A stretch of DNA of 64,000 nucleotides from Plutella xylostella (Eukaryota; Arthropoda; Insecta; Lepidoptera; Plutellidae): NCBI RefSeq assembly GCF_932276165.1, contig NC_063994.1:2852001-2916000 (forward strand), read 5' to 3'. The position numbers were made by a program, and so were the translations under genes. Shown one piece after another: positions 25,901-33,453 of the stretch; the first letter of the stretch is position 1, and every line of letters starts with the position of its first letter. The notes under the pieces were generated by a model. That model searched no databases and had not been told where the DNA came from. It saw nothing but the letters and a program-made list of their open reading frames with translations.

Positions 25901-28900
25901 TCCTAAAGGGTCCATTAATAAATTAAGTTACTAAATCTATTTTAGATCCCAGCGGTACAGAGTCAAAGCCGGGGTGGACTGCAAACTGAGAATCCGAGAA
26001 TTCTATTAATTCTGTGCCAGTCGTGACGACTATAACCGCAGTGGCTTTCCTTTGCTTTGATATTGTTATTAATTCTAGTATTTTCTAGTCTCCCTTTGTC
26101 TATCGATAATTTTGTAACAATAATGTGTAGGGATGGTGCCAGTAAATTAAAATATAAAGTACTAGCTGATCCCGCGCGCTTCGCTTCGCCTTAAAAAGTT
26201 TTCCCGTGGGAATTCCGGGATAAAAAGTACCCTATGTTCTTTCCCAGGGTCTAGACCGTATGTATACCAAATTTCATTCAAATCCGTTCAGTAGTTTTGA
26301 CGTGAAAGAGTAACAGACAGACAGACAGACAGACAGACACAGTTACTTTCGCATTTATAATATTAGTTAGGATATATAGTAAGGATTATTTGATGTCAAG
26401 TAGTTGAATAAATACATAACAATAAAAATGAAATTTCATTTGTTTTAATAAAATTCGTGCAACACGGATACAGTTTGATTACCGGTTCGGACCATAATAC
26501 CAATAATATAGGCATATATGTAGGTAAATCTTTATAAAATTTGAAAATGCTCAGATCATGCTTTTGATCTGAAAGTAGAAAAGATACTCACAGTATGCTC
26601 TACATTTCAACTAATAGAGGTATAACAAACCGAAATCACATACACCCACCTCATCCTTTCCCTTTTTAACCGACTTCAAAAAAAGGAGGAGGTTCTCAAT
26701 TCGTCGGGATCTTTTTTTTTTTTTTTATATTTTTTTTTATGTATGTTCACCGATTACTCCGCCGTTTATGAACCGATTTTGAAAATTCTTTTTTTGTTGT
26801 ATTGGATTGAGCTTCCAGGTGGTCCCATTTTTTTTTCAGAATTTTATCTCACCCCCAAGGGTGGGTAAAGGGGTAAAAACAGGGTATGAATTTCAATTTT
26901 GGGCACATATTAACCGAACCGTAAATATAGTTCTTATAACAAAAAAATATGATGGTGACCTTGAGCTGATCTGATGATGGAAACGGAAGGCAGTCAGGGG
27001 AACTCCTCAACGGTATATAGCAACTACTTCGTGTTTAGGCTTGAATGATTCGTATTGATTAGTAGGACATTTTGGTATCATTTGCACCTTAATTTTGATT
27101 GAAAATAATTACAAATAAACTAAAAACTATTAAATAAAATAATAATTAAAAAAATTAAAAAACCGACTTCAAAAAACCACTAAAATGTAAGAAATAATTT
27201 AAGGTTTACACAAATTCTACTCGTATGAGACAGTACAAATATACCTAAGCAGGAACTGTTCTTTTTTGAAGTTGGTGCCATATTTCTTCAGATTACTTTG
27301 TCACCGCACCAACATCAAAAAAGAACAGTTCCTGCTTAGGTATATTTGTACTGTCTCATACGAGTAGAATTTATGTAAACCTTAAATTATTTCTTACATT
27401 TTAGTGGTTTTTTGAAGTCGGTTTTTTAATTTTTTTGATTTAATGATATCATTATTATTTTCCAGGGCACAAGCAACTGTCCAGATATGTACCGAAACAT
27501 GCATTACACAGGTATGTTGTATAATAGTTTGTTACAACCCTGATTGATTTATCTACACTTTTATTTTCTAAATTAATATGCATCGAATGGAATGGAACTT
27601 TTGTAGAAAATCTTTTACTCGTTGTTTCTAAAATGCTGAACAATTTTAAATCTTGTTTATTTAAAAATTATGTAATTTGATATTTTTTTATTTAATGCAG
27701 CTCATCTATATTTAACCGGTTTATTTGTCACATACCTAGGTATATAGTTAAAAAAACGCGCCTCATATTCATTTTATCTTTAGAACGCGGACTAAAAATT
27801 CAGATTTAGAAACCCACCTATTTAGCCAATAGCCAATGTATTAACTTTGATCGGCATTTTAGAACCGGTGTCCTCGTATTTTTTTCAACACAATTTGTGA
27901 ATTTTGACTGGTTTTCAGCACGGTACTCGCGCAAGGCACGGTCCAGAAAGAGTGTTGCATGCCGCAAAGAGAATGTTGTAAAGAAATGCCACAAGAAATA
28001 GGTAGTTATAGTTTAGCTTTACATGTTTTTGTTATAATGCTTTTGGACAGGTTTTGGTGCTTGCAATGCTGTAGTAATGCAGATATGCATCCAATCATAC
28101 TACACTTGTCATAAAGGGTAAACAATTTTTGTGTTAAAAATGCATTAGAATGGTCACTTTATTTTCAAAAGTCGTGTACAATAATGTTGTTTAGTTTACT
28201 ACTTGGGCTTACTATACTACATACTTTTGCATCAGCCTGTATGTCGTCTATAGATGTAGATGCATGTTTAATAAAAAGTAGAATAAGCTACTTGCATTTC
28301 TGTTATTCATAGATCCAACATTTATCTTTATGGTGTGGCAGTAATACACTCACGTGCAATGAAAAAGTTTCACTCACAAAATGCCGACACTGAACAGCCA
28401 CAATAATGGTATCAAACATTTGAATAAAATAAAAATTACGTTTTTAGTTGGTAGTATTCTGATGCGGTGTTAAATGTACCTATTGTACCTACGTACTTCA
28501 ATATTGGATATACAGAAGAATGCTGAAAATATCATGGACGGATAGAGTAAAAAATGAAACGGTACTGCAAAGGATGCACAAAAGGCTAGAACTCTTAAAC
28601 ATAATTAAGAAAAGGAAGCTGCAATACTTAGGCCATATAATGCGCAATGACAAATATGCCCTCCTGCAACTCATATTGCAAGGGAAAATACACGGCAAAA
28701 GAAGACCTGGCCGTAGAAGAACCCACTGGCTACAGAACCGCGCCGAATTTGTTCAATATGTCCACCATAGAGCTATTCCGAGCTGCGACTTCCCGGGCCC
28801 AAGTGGCCATAATGATAGCCGCCGACCTACGATAGTAGATGGCACCTGAAGAAGAAAGACTTCAATATTGCAGACGAGACGGCGGCATTGCTATGTCACT

Positions 28901-29348
28901 GGAACATTTTCATTGTTCAAGAGTCGTAAGTGTATATCGTATTGATGAAAGCTTGACTGAAAAATCCAACGAGTGCATACATATATTACTTACACTTAAA
29001 CTCAATTAAAATATCCATTTGCGGTAAGTATCACACACTAAAAAATACAGTCAGCAAAAAAGATAAGTATACAGCTGCACCATCTTGTTTACACTTTCAT
29101 AATTAATGATCAATCACTGATTCGAAACAGTACTACTACTAAAACTGTACTACATATTTATCTCTCCCCTGTAACTTTTAGGATCATACTGATTGCACTA
29201 GGTATGTACATTTGTCTCTATTGCTGACTGTACCTTTACAATATTGTTGTAAGTAAAACTAGTGTTGTTTCCAGCGACTCAATGGCCGAGGGAACACAGC
29301 ATGCGATACCGGAGCATCGAAGATCTAGAAATGTTATCACCAGCTTAA
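8034..29348 (+). CDS. Carbonic anhydrase-related protein (CA10/CA11 type), 10 coding exons
   Basis: A secreted alpha-carbonic-anhydrase fold protein without expected enzyme activity; in animals this family acts as a cell-surface ligand in the nervous system (family knowledge). Coding exons: 8034-8085, 8429-8476, 17674-17810, 20700-20891, 22100-22195, 22599-22665, 23067-23221, 23645-23779, 27466-27511 and 29275-29348. All have GT/AG borders and phases fit (1,1,0,0,0,1,0,0,1), giving 333 residues against about 328 in human CA10. Exon 1 encodes the signal peptide MRRWALLILTLICVSVKG. Recognisable blocks are 'GRRQSPINVEPDKLLFDPW', HQVNISGGPLSYRY, 'GLEDNRGAEHQIDKH', YLTYEGSTTHPGCWETAVW and 'RPVQPLHYRTVRTNINF'. 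Of the three zinc histidines, the first is Tyr (IYFHYG) and the third is Gln (EIQLYGF); only the middle one remains, as in vertebrate CARPs. A splice acceptor at 7988 implies an upstream non-coding exon. A 5-codon uORF begins at 8003. A possible polyadenylation signal is at 30457. Confidence 0.9.
8128..8225 (+). repeat. Dispersed repeat 'cacacacgg..aggcagag'
   Basis: Shares 'ctcacacacgg', 'aggcagag' and 'atagatagata' in the same order with 51994-52110. Both look like fragments of one common interspersed repeat. This copy is in intron 1 of the carbonic anhydrase-related gene. Confidence 0.6.
9146..9719. mobile_element. hAT-like MITE filled with a CAAGAC minisatellite
   Basis: The inverted ends TAGTGTTGCCCAAA (left) and TTTGGGCAACACTA (right) are flanked by an exact 8-bp duplication, gttgaggt, at 9138-9145 and 9720-9727. 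An 8-bp duplication with TAGTG-type ends fits the hAT superfamily. The interior carries runs of CAAGAC/CAAGAA in both orientations: inverted at about 9166-9300 and direct at about 9535-9690. It therefore folds on itself and generates spurious Leu/Trp/Ser-rich ORFs. There is no transposase. It sits in intron 2 of the carbonic anhydrase-related gene. Confidence 0.85.
9930..10130. repeat. Diverged CAGGGTGTTGC fold-back MITE
   Basis: 'caggttgttgcaaaaaggg' and 'agccgaaacctacg' at the left match the 7648-7855 element. 'acagggtgttgtatt' near 10106 may be the opposite end, altered by later changes. Confidence 0.55.
10703..11191. mobile_element. hAT-like MITE with ACCGGTATT repeats
   Basis: The ends are TAGGGCATGCAATACCGG on the left and its near inverted copy on the right, ending TTGTATGCCCTA. 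They are flanked by an exact 8-bp duplication, gtgtcaat, at 10695-10702 and 11192-11199. Inside, 'aataccggtatt' and variants recur close to both ends. There is no coding capacity. It is the second 8-bp-duplication element in the same intron, about 1 kb from the first. Confidence 0.85.
11472..12015. other. GC-richer block, possible decayed coding sequence
   Basis: This stretch is less AT-rich than its surroundings and carries overlapping short ORFs on both strands (for example a minus-strand frame with KSKRMARIRRNLQYWWDWLE). No family could be recognised, and no frame is long enough to trust. It may be a decayed transposon interior. Confidence 0.3.
12257..12518. repeat. Diverged CAGGGTGTTGC fold-back MITE
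   Basis: 'aaggtgttgcaaaatgggt' at the left and 'ctttttgcaacatccta' at the right are inverted relative to each other and match the ends of the family. The interior is strongly diverged. Confidence 0.6.
12847..13110 (+). repeat. tRNA-headed SINE
   Basis: The 5' part resembles a tRNA promoter, with an A-box-like 'tggcgtagtagtt' and a B-box-like 'ggattcgattcc'. An unrelated body follows, ending 'ccccgcaagggagtacatta' and a TG-rich tail. The head recurs at 33757 and the body end at 33668, both in intron 4 of gene A, confirming a dispersed family. It is not a functional tRNA: the cloverleaf cannot be completed. Confidence 0.75.
13366..15331 (-). mobile_element. DNA transposon with about 140-bp terminal inverted repeats
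   Basis: The left end starts TAGGGTGCCCCGTT and the right end finishes AACGGGTCACCCTA. Homology between the ends, including AAAAGTTGCGTAT on the left strand, continues for about 140 bp up to 'agccctctacc' (13494) and 'ggtagagggct' (about 15205). An exact 8-bp duplication, atacacaa, flanks it at 13358-13365 and 15332-15339. An 8-bp duplication is used by hAT, P and Zisupton elements among others. The interior holds the broken minus-strand gene listed next. It is inserted in intron 2 of the carbonic anhydrase-related gene. Confidence 0.85.
13644..14971 (-). pseudogene. Broken ORF of a recurrent uncharacterised, transposon-borne protein
   Basis: Minus-strand pieces in several frames line up as one decayed protein. 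The pieces are MSSNYVTRCIAVYCFII (14971 down), then LFDVANCKCK and 'VPRKGQDFLNDQQ' near 14600-14500, then 'NSFLAMFIKDRRPIRELG', 'FKLPKLNFQAADYID', and finally 'FPCHTQAVERCVKLVTE' and 'DGLIRTKLMSRSKMPTFN'. At least two frame changes (one near 13880) break it. From memory, the order FKxPxLNF ... FPCHTQxVERCVKLVTE ... GxIRxxxxSRxxMPxF is found in many uncharacterised arthropod and cnidarian proteins. Its position inside terminal inverted repeats suggests that it is the element's own protein. No catalytic motif could be assigned. Confidence 0.6.
17170..17310 (+). repeat. Left part of the CAGGGTGTTGC fold-back MITE
   Basis: Contains 'caggatgttgcaaaaaggg' and 'tactaagccgaaagctaca' followed by 'tatatctaagcccg', matching the left arm and centre of the element at 7648. 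The right arm is missing. Confidence 0.7.
17833..18124. repeat. MITE with TACACTCACG-type ends, interrupted
   Basis: The ends 'cagtgacgagcaatgaaaa' and 'tttttcagtactcgtgagtg' are inverted to each other. They match the elements at 28343-28936 and 49593-49845. A second fold-back element (17885-18007) is inserted in it. It sits just after exon 3 of the carbonic anhydrase-related gene. Confidence 0.65.
17885..18007. repeat. Fold-back element, arms CTTGCACCAACA/TGTTGGTGCAAG
   Basis: Near-perfect inverted arms. The left contains 'cttgcaccaaca' and 'atctagatttagtgtcaa'; the right contains the reverse complement and ends 'ggtgcaagtggcccc'. The centre is about 35 bp. It is nested in the MITE above. 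Confidence 0.8.
19345..19918 (+). pseudogene. LINE C-terminal fragment with (AAAT)n tail
   Basis: An open frame ending at 19623 contains 'SYLIPKKLNELPYDIR' followed by FETKNLKKKLKNFF. This is the W/L-N-x-LPxxIR ... F(K)KKLK pattern at the very C-terminus of many non-LTR retrotransposon polyproteins. A noncoding stretch and an (AAAT)n microsatellite (about 19887-19918) follow, as expected of a LINE 3' end. It is 5'-truncated and lies in intron 3 of the carbonic anhydrase-related gene. Confidence 0.65.
20546..20650 (-). repeat. 3' part of the GGTGGCTCAG SINE, minus copy
   Basis: The reverse complement of this segment matches 22428-22547, sharing 'aagcttaggaaggcagttta' and 'aaaggttccattcgagaga'. 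It matches the SINE body at 41425-41540 more loosely. It ends 45 bp before exon 4 of the carbonic anhydrase-related gene. Confidence 0.75.
22428..22547 (+). repeat. 3' part of the GGTGGCTCAG SINE, plus copy
   Basis: Inverted relative to the copy at 20546-20650 and ending in an (AATAG)n run. It lies in intron 5, about 50 bp before exon 6, so the two copies bracket exons 4 and 5. Confidence 0.75.
23400..23610 (-). repeat. Two tandem SINE-head fragments
   Basis: Two roughly 105-bp units, at about 23405 and 23512, share 'gcgccc(g/a)cttctcaccca' and 'atctctggcgtgaga/taag'. Read on the minus strand, they resemble the tRNA-like head of the SINE at 41295 (GTGAGAAGCGGG against 'cccgcttctcac'). They lie in intron 7. 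Confidence 0.6.
23735..24240 (+). repeat. Reiterated copies of the exon 8 end plus its splice donor
   Basis: The real exon end 'ATCTCGCAG|gtttgttcc' (donor at 23780) is followed by three copies inside the intron. One at about 23880-23938 carries over 50 bp identical to the exon and donor. One at about 24060-24095 reads 'ggtctcgcaggtttgttcc'. One at about 24190-24228 reads 'ctgtcgcaggtttgttcc'. Each is followed by a variant of 'aatcatcaggtagta'. Decay increases downstream. Confidence 0.85.
24116..24180 (+). repeat. Dispersed repeat fragment 'cagtccattgctggacgtag'
   Basis: A short match to a sequence I recall as very common in lepidopteran and other arthropod genomes. It lies between the third and fourth copies of the exon 8 border. 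Confidence 0.4.
25694..25818. repeat. Fold-back element in intron 8
   Basis: 'gaagactaaagatagttct' on the left and 'agaactatctttagtctt' on the right are perfect inverted arms, extended outward by 'ccttattataata' and its imperfect complement. Confidence 0.8.
26158..26375 (+). repeat. RTE-type retroelement 3' end
   Basis: Contains 'aatttcattcaaatccgttc', then 'gtagttttgacgtgaaagag', a (CAGA)n microsatellite at about 26311-26338 and 'ataatattagt'. I recognise this conserved tail from many arthropod RTE/SINE elements. Related shorter pieces lie near 25070-25135 and 39238-39300 ('ttaaggcgaagc'). Confidence 0.7.
26665..27120 (+). repeat. AACCGACTTCAAAA lepidopteran repeat
   Basis: Begins 'aaccgacttcaaaaaaagga' and continues with T-runs and 'ccgattactccgccgtttat'. 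This is a repeat I associate with many lepidopteran genomes. The same 'aaccgacttcaaaaa' motif ends both arms of the hairpin that follows. No ORF is present. Confidence 0.6.
27147..27437. repeat. Large near-perfect inverted repeat (about 130-bp arms)
   Basis: The left arm (27147-27278) and right arm (27307-27437) are almost exact reverse complements, including 'cctaagcaggaactgttctt' and its complement. The loop is only about 28 nt. The right arm ends 28 bp before exon 9 of the carbonic anhydrase-related gene. Confidence 0.9.
27919..28001 (+). CDS. Possible alternative last exon of the carbonic anhydrase-related gene
   Basis: After exon 9 (which ends in phase 1), the acceptor 'ggttttcag' at 27918 opens a frame of 27 codons to TAG at 27999. 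It encodes a tail rich in Arg and Lys (ARYSRKARSRKSVACRK, then further Lys) and would give 336 residues. It competes with the exon at 29275, whose ATQWPREHS better matches the ending of vertebrate CA10 (VNEW). It could be a genuine second C-terminus or a chance open frame. Only the splice site, the phase and the absence of stops support it. Confidence 0.35.
28343..28936. repeat. MITE with TACACTCACG ends, split by an RTE insertion
   Basis: The left end 'tacactcacgtgcaatgaaa' and right end 'cattttcattgttcaagag' are inverted to each other and match the complete copy at 49593-49845. The element is interrupted at 28507-28858 by a LINE fragment. Confidence 0.7.
28507..28858 (+). pseudogene. RTE-clade retrotransposon C-terminal fragment
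   Basis: The frame reads RRMLKISWTDRVKNETVLQR, then 'KLQYLGHIMRNDKYALLQLI', then LQGKIHGKRRPGRRR, typical of the end of RTE/BovB-like polyproteins. Near 28750 the frame must shift by one to continue as 'STIELFRAATSRAQVAIMIA', the usual last residues. It ends in (GAA)n. Exact 12-bp copies of acttcaatattg at 28495-28506 and 28859-28870 are the target duplication. It is dead and 5'-truncated. Confidence 0.85.
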
Positions 29349-30456
29349 AGCCTCATCTGTGGGGTTACCACCACCGAACATTAACAATTAAAATGCTTAG
29401 CAGCGTCGTCGCTCGCTTGTCAAATATGATGTATAGTGCGACAAACTTATCTGTTCCGGTGAGAGCGAACTAAATTGATCCGTATCTCATTATTTACTAA
29501 TGAATTGTATAATGTTAAAGATAAGATGGGTTTATTAACACCGCAAGAGCGAATTAACAATACGAGCAAACATAAAATCATATAGAATGAAGAAATATTA
29601 GACATTTATGTGAACTCTCACCGGAACAGCTAAGTTTGTGGCACTGTAACTTATGTTTGTGACTGATGTTTGACAGGCTAGCGACGCTGCTTATGGAAAT
29701 GTGTCGATGGTGTTGGGTAGCTGTAGAATACAGTATAAATTCCGCCCTAGACGAAACGCAAAGTAAACATTTTTTTTGCTAGCTCTACGATATGGAAAAA
29801 CCATGGAATTATTCACTGATTAACTTTCACCTTTTGATTTCATCCGACGCCATTTAATCTTTCGCTTTCGTCGAAGTGTTATGCTGAATAACATAGCTTT
29901 TAACTACATTTAAAAAATGTTCATTAACTGGCAGCCCTAACTGAATGAAGACAGAAACAAAAAATAATGATTAAAAAAATGTATTATTAACACTTTTTTT
30001 TCTGTTGCAAGAGAGTCCTTGTTATTTCGAAGATATTTCAGGAAAGCTAGAGGTTTCCTTCAAATTCCACATTTACTTGTGAGACTCGAGATTTTGTATA
30101 CTTTAACTTTCGATTGATTTTTTTCGGTAGATAATGTCAATTTTTAGACAATACTTTGTAAGCGACAACCAAAAAATAACTATTAGCAATAAAATAAGCA
30201 TGTCGTACCTCATATTTAAACAAAAAATAGGGACTTATAAAATTTCAATGTTATGTTTGATGCTCAAATGTTATATTCGATTGCAAAAATTCTAATACAA
30301 AAAATAGTTTTTTTTTATGAGTTAAATCTTTGTATAGCTTTCAAGAACTAGCCATGTACTATAATATAATATAACCACAAACTGTATTTTATAAATATGT
30401 ATATCAATAGCTGTAAATAATCGTGTACATAGCAAAAACATATTATGTGCTTTAAA

Positions 30457-30462
30457 AATAAA
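30457..30462 (+). promoter_or_regulatory. Candidate polyadenylation signal of the CA-related gene
   Basis: AATAAA about 1.1 kb after the stop at 29348. Other AATAAA hexamers occur nearby (for example near 31307), so the choice is uncertain. Confidence 0.3.
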
Positions 30463-30830
30463 TTATGTTTTTTGACACTATAAACCAGTTATTACCTATA
30501 TTAGTTATTACAAAATATTATGAAATTATCCTATAGGCATGTTGATGCCACAAAATTATATATTACCCATAAATGAAATACTCAGACCAACATGATTTTT
30601 ATAGTCCATAAGTGATTAATGTAATTCTGAAAATCTTTTTTTAGTTATAATTATGTAGGTATGTAGACCTAATAATATGAAATAGCGACATAGAATATGT
30701 CATATATTTGTATGATTTTTATAGTAGCTGCTGCCATATAATTAAAGTAAATTGTATTGATTTGTTATAGATAATATAATTTCAATTTCTTTATCAAACA
30801 AAAGGTACAGATTCGTAATAGGTTTTGTTA

Positions 30831-30982
30831 AAGTACGGTCAGCTGCATAAGCAGCTACACACTTTTGTACCTTGTGATAGTTGTCATACCGACTACATAA
30901 CAAACTGTCAATGTTTGAATAGGCAGTTTGTGAATTTGACAAGGTACAAAAGTGAACAGCTACTTATGCAGCTGATTGTACT
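30831..30982. repeat. Fold-back element
   Basis: 'cagctgcataagcagct' and 'acttttgtaccttg' on the left face their inverted copies 'caaggtacaaaagt' and 'agctacttatgcagctg' on the right. An inner pair is 'caaactgtcaatg'/'aggcagtttg'. Confidence 0.8.
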
Positions 30983-31555
30983 TATTTTAGTCGATGCCGC
31001 CCTTCAATACCGCTATTACAGCAAAATATTATTATAAAAACTGGTATAAGCTATTAATAGTTATGTGTACTAGATTTCATTACTTAAATAATAATAAATA
31101 CATACAGTAAATATAAACTGATAAACGGCTTATGACTAGATTGTATGTGTAAAATTAACCATAAGTAAAACTAATAGTTATCTCTGAGATTTTTAGAATT
31201 TATACATAAAGGGATAGTTGCTATACCTAATGTAGTAAAAGCTTTGTTTATCAGTCAATGAATAAGTAGACATAACATGTATATGTTAAATGTATAATTA
31301 ATTTAAGAAATAAAATACCTACTATGTAGAAATATTTGTCTGCCTTATCACTTCTATCGAGTAATTTAGAAAACCTTCCTTATTATAATTTTTGGGCCAC
31401 CGAACGATTAATAAGCTCCCCAACTTCAACTTGAACTTGAACTTCCATTAAGTATAACAGCTAAAATTAGAGAAGAGAAAATAGGCCAATATAGGATCCC
31501 GAATACTACTTACTTATAGGATCTTTAACCCTTAACCGCTGACGTGTTTTTACTT

Positions 31556-31809
31556 AGGGTCAATTTATACTAGTACAGAGTCGAAGCGCATCGAAGCGTC
31601 TATTCAATACTGAACATTACAAATACAACATTAACTCCACAGCATAACGCACACATTGCTACTGAGATTTTAAAAAGTCGCGCACATTCTTCGTGATTCG
31701 CGCGTCTACGCGTGACCAACGCAACCAACCATTCGTGCGGCTTTGCTTTAGTTGTGAAGAATTTGACGCTTCGCTGCGCTTCGACTCTGCAACAGTATAA
31801 ATTGACCCT
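31556..31809. repeat. Fold-back MITE with AGGGTCAATTTATACT ends
   Basis: The termini AGGGTCAATTTATACT and AGTATAAATTGACCCT are perfect inverted repeats. Subterminal 'agagtcgaagcgcatcgaag' faces 'gcttcgctgcgcttcgactc'. There is no coding capacity. It lies between the CA-related gene and the secreted-protein cluster. Confidence 0.85.
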
Positions 31810-33453
31810 TACGTTACCACCGACGTAGCAGGTACGTCAAGGTGACGTCACGGGCGTTTTTAAAGCCCCTTCTTCTTGAAAACCCACTCCCTCTACGCAA
31901 AAAATTTGGATACTTACTGACTGATGGTACTATGAATTTATCTCAAATGTGTGCATAATATTTTCTAATATGTATATCAGGTTGTGTCAATAACTTTTTT
32001 TTGCGATGCGTGAATTCTGCAGTACACCCTAGTACAACAGTGTACTAACTGCGAACTCCATTCCATTTCACATTTCCGAATGACATCAAAGCAGCGGCGC
32101 TATTCCATAAAAAAACCTTATTAGACTTATCTCCATAAATTGCTATGCGGCGGCACAGGAACCGACACAGGCCGTATGTTGGGAAGCGACACCGGAAGTG
32201 TCCAAGCGGCCATGTTGTCTGCAACCCGGTTTCCGGTTCGGAACCACGCCGCTTGTCCTAGCTTGTAACTTGGGACAGTGGAGGTGGGAGATGTGTTTTA
32301 TTTGTTTGATACATTCATAGTGCTATTTATTTTATAATCATGCATTTTGGTTCGAAGCAGACAAAAGTTAATAATTTTTGCTAAAAGTAAAAAGAACCTT
32401 ACTTAACCTGAAAAGCTGATATGCTACCAATACTTTCTATTTGAATTTTTTCATGTTTGTTAAGGCTAAGCGAACAGCAGAATCATGACTTGCTGAAACT
32501 ATTTTAATGGAGATCACTGTTAACAGCTCTAAGTACTAACTTTCGTAACAATCATAGATAATTATGATTATCATTGTATTTCCAAAGATGCCCAAGTAGT
32601 TACCTAGTTAAAAAAAACTGAATGTCTAAGGCCGTTTTAACAGTGTGCGAGATTGCCCTCACGCGGTCACACGTATTACAGAATACGAATTAAGGATATG
32701 CACGCGAGACTCGGGAAAATGGCGGCCATCCCGCGTACGTGATTTTAAAAAAAGCCTTACCTTTCTTACAATACTAGTTTTCACGCGATACAATACAAAA
32801 CACCAATCAGTTTTTTTTTTATTTGTGTCACTAATTCCTTAAAAGTACAAGTGAAAAAGCCTCGTCGCCATAAAAACCATTACTTACCTAACCTAAAATT
32901 CAACTTTGGTAAAAACCAAAATGGCTGCCAATATGGCGGCAGTCTCTATCATATCACTATAACGTACAGAAGACGGGGAGCAAATTCGTTTAGTGCTCAT
33001 TGACAGCGTAATGTAGCCGCCGCCTCAATGATTGCTCTCAAACAATTAACTTACCAGTAAATAGTCCTGTGATGACATTATGCGCCTTTTAGCCAGTTAG
33101 ACGGCGAAAATATTGAGTTATGCAGCGTGTTTTAGAGTTTTAGAGGGTTTATGTGAACGTCGCTTAAACAGCGATGTGGATATATTGGGGTTTGGGTTGC
33201 TTAGGTTTTTTGATGTGCTTGGCTTCTATGGTAGTCTTATCTGTGTTTTAAATCTCTTCGGTTCTTGCCTACTCTGACCAATTAATAGTAGGGATCCGCC
33301 TTCGTTTTGAAAAATGAAAAGCTTTTTTACTTGTTAACAAACAATTAAAAAGACCACTGTCTACCTAATAATAGATATATACTCGTACCTATATATTACA
33401 GTAAGTATATTTTTTACTAAAAAAAAACACACACACACACTACTTACTTTTTA
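31810..33453. other. Intergenic, nothing recognised
   Basis: No supported exon or repeat boundary. GC-richer patches at 32140-32290 and 32640-32720 give only short random ORFs. An (AC)n tract lies at about 33427-33441. Confidence 0.6.
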
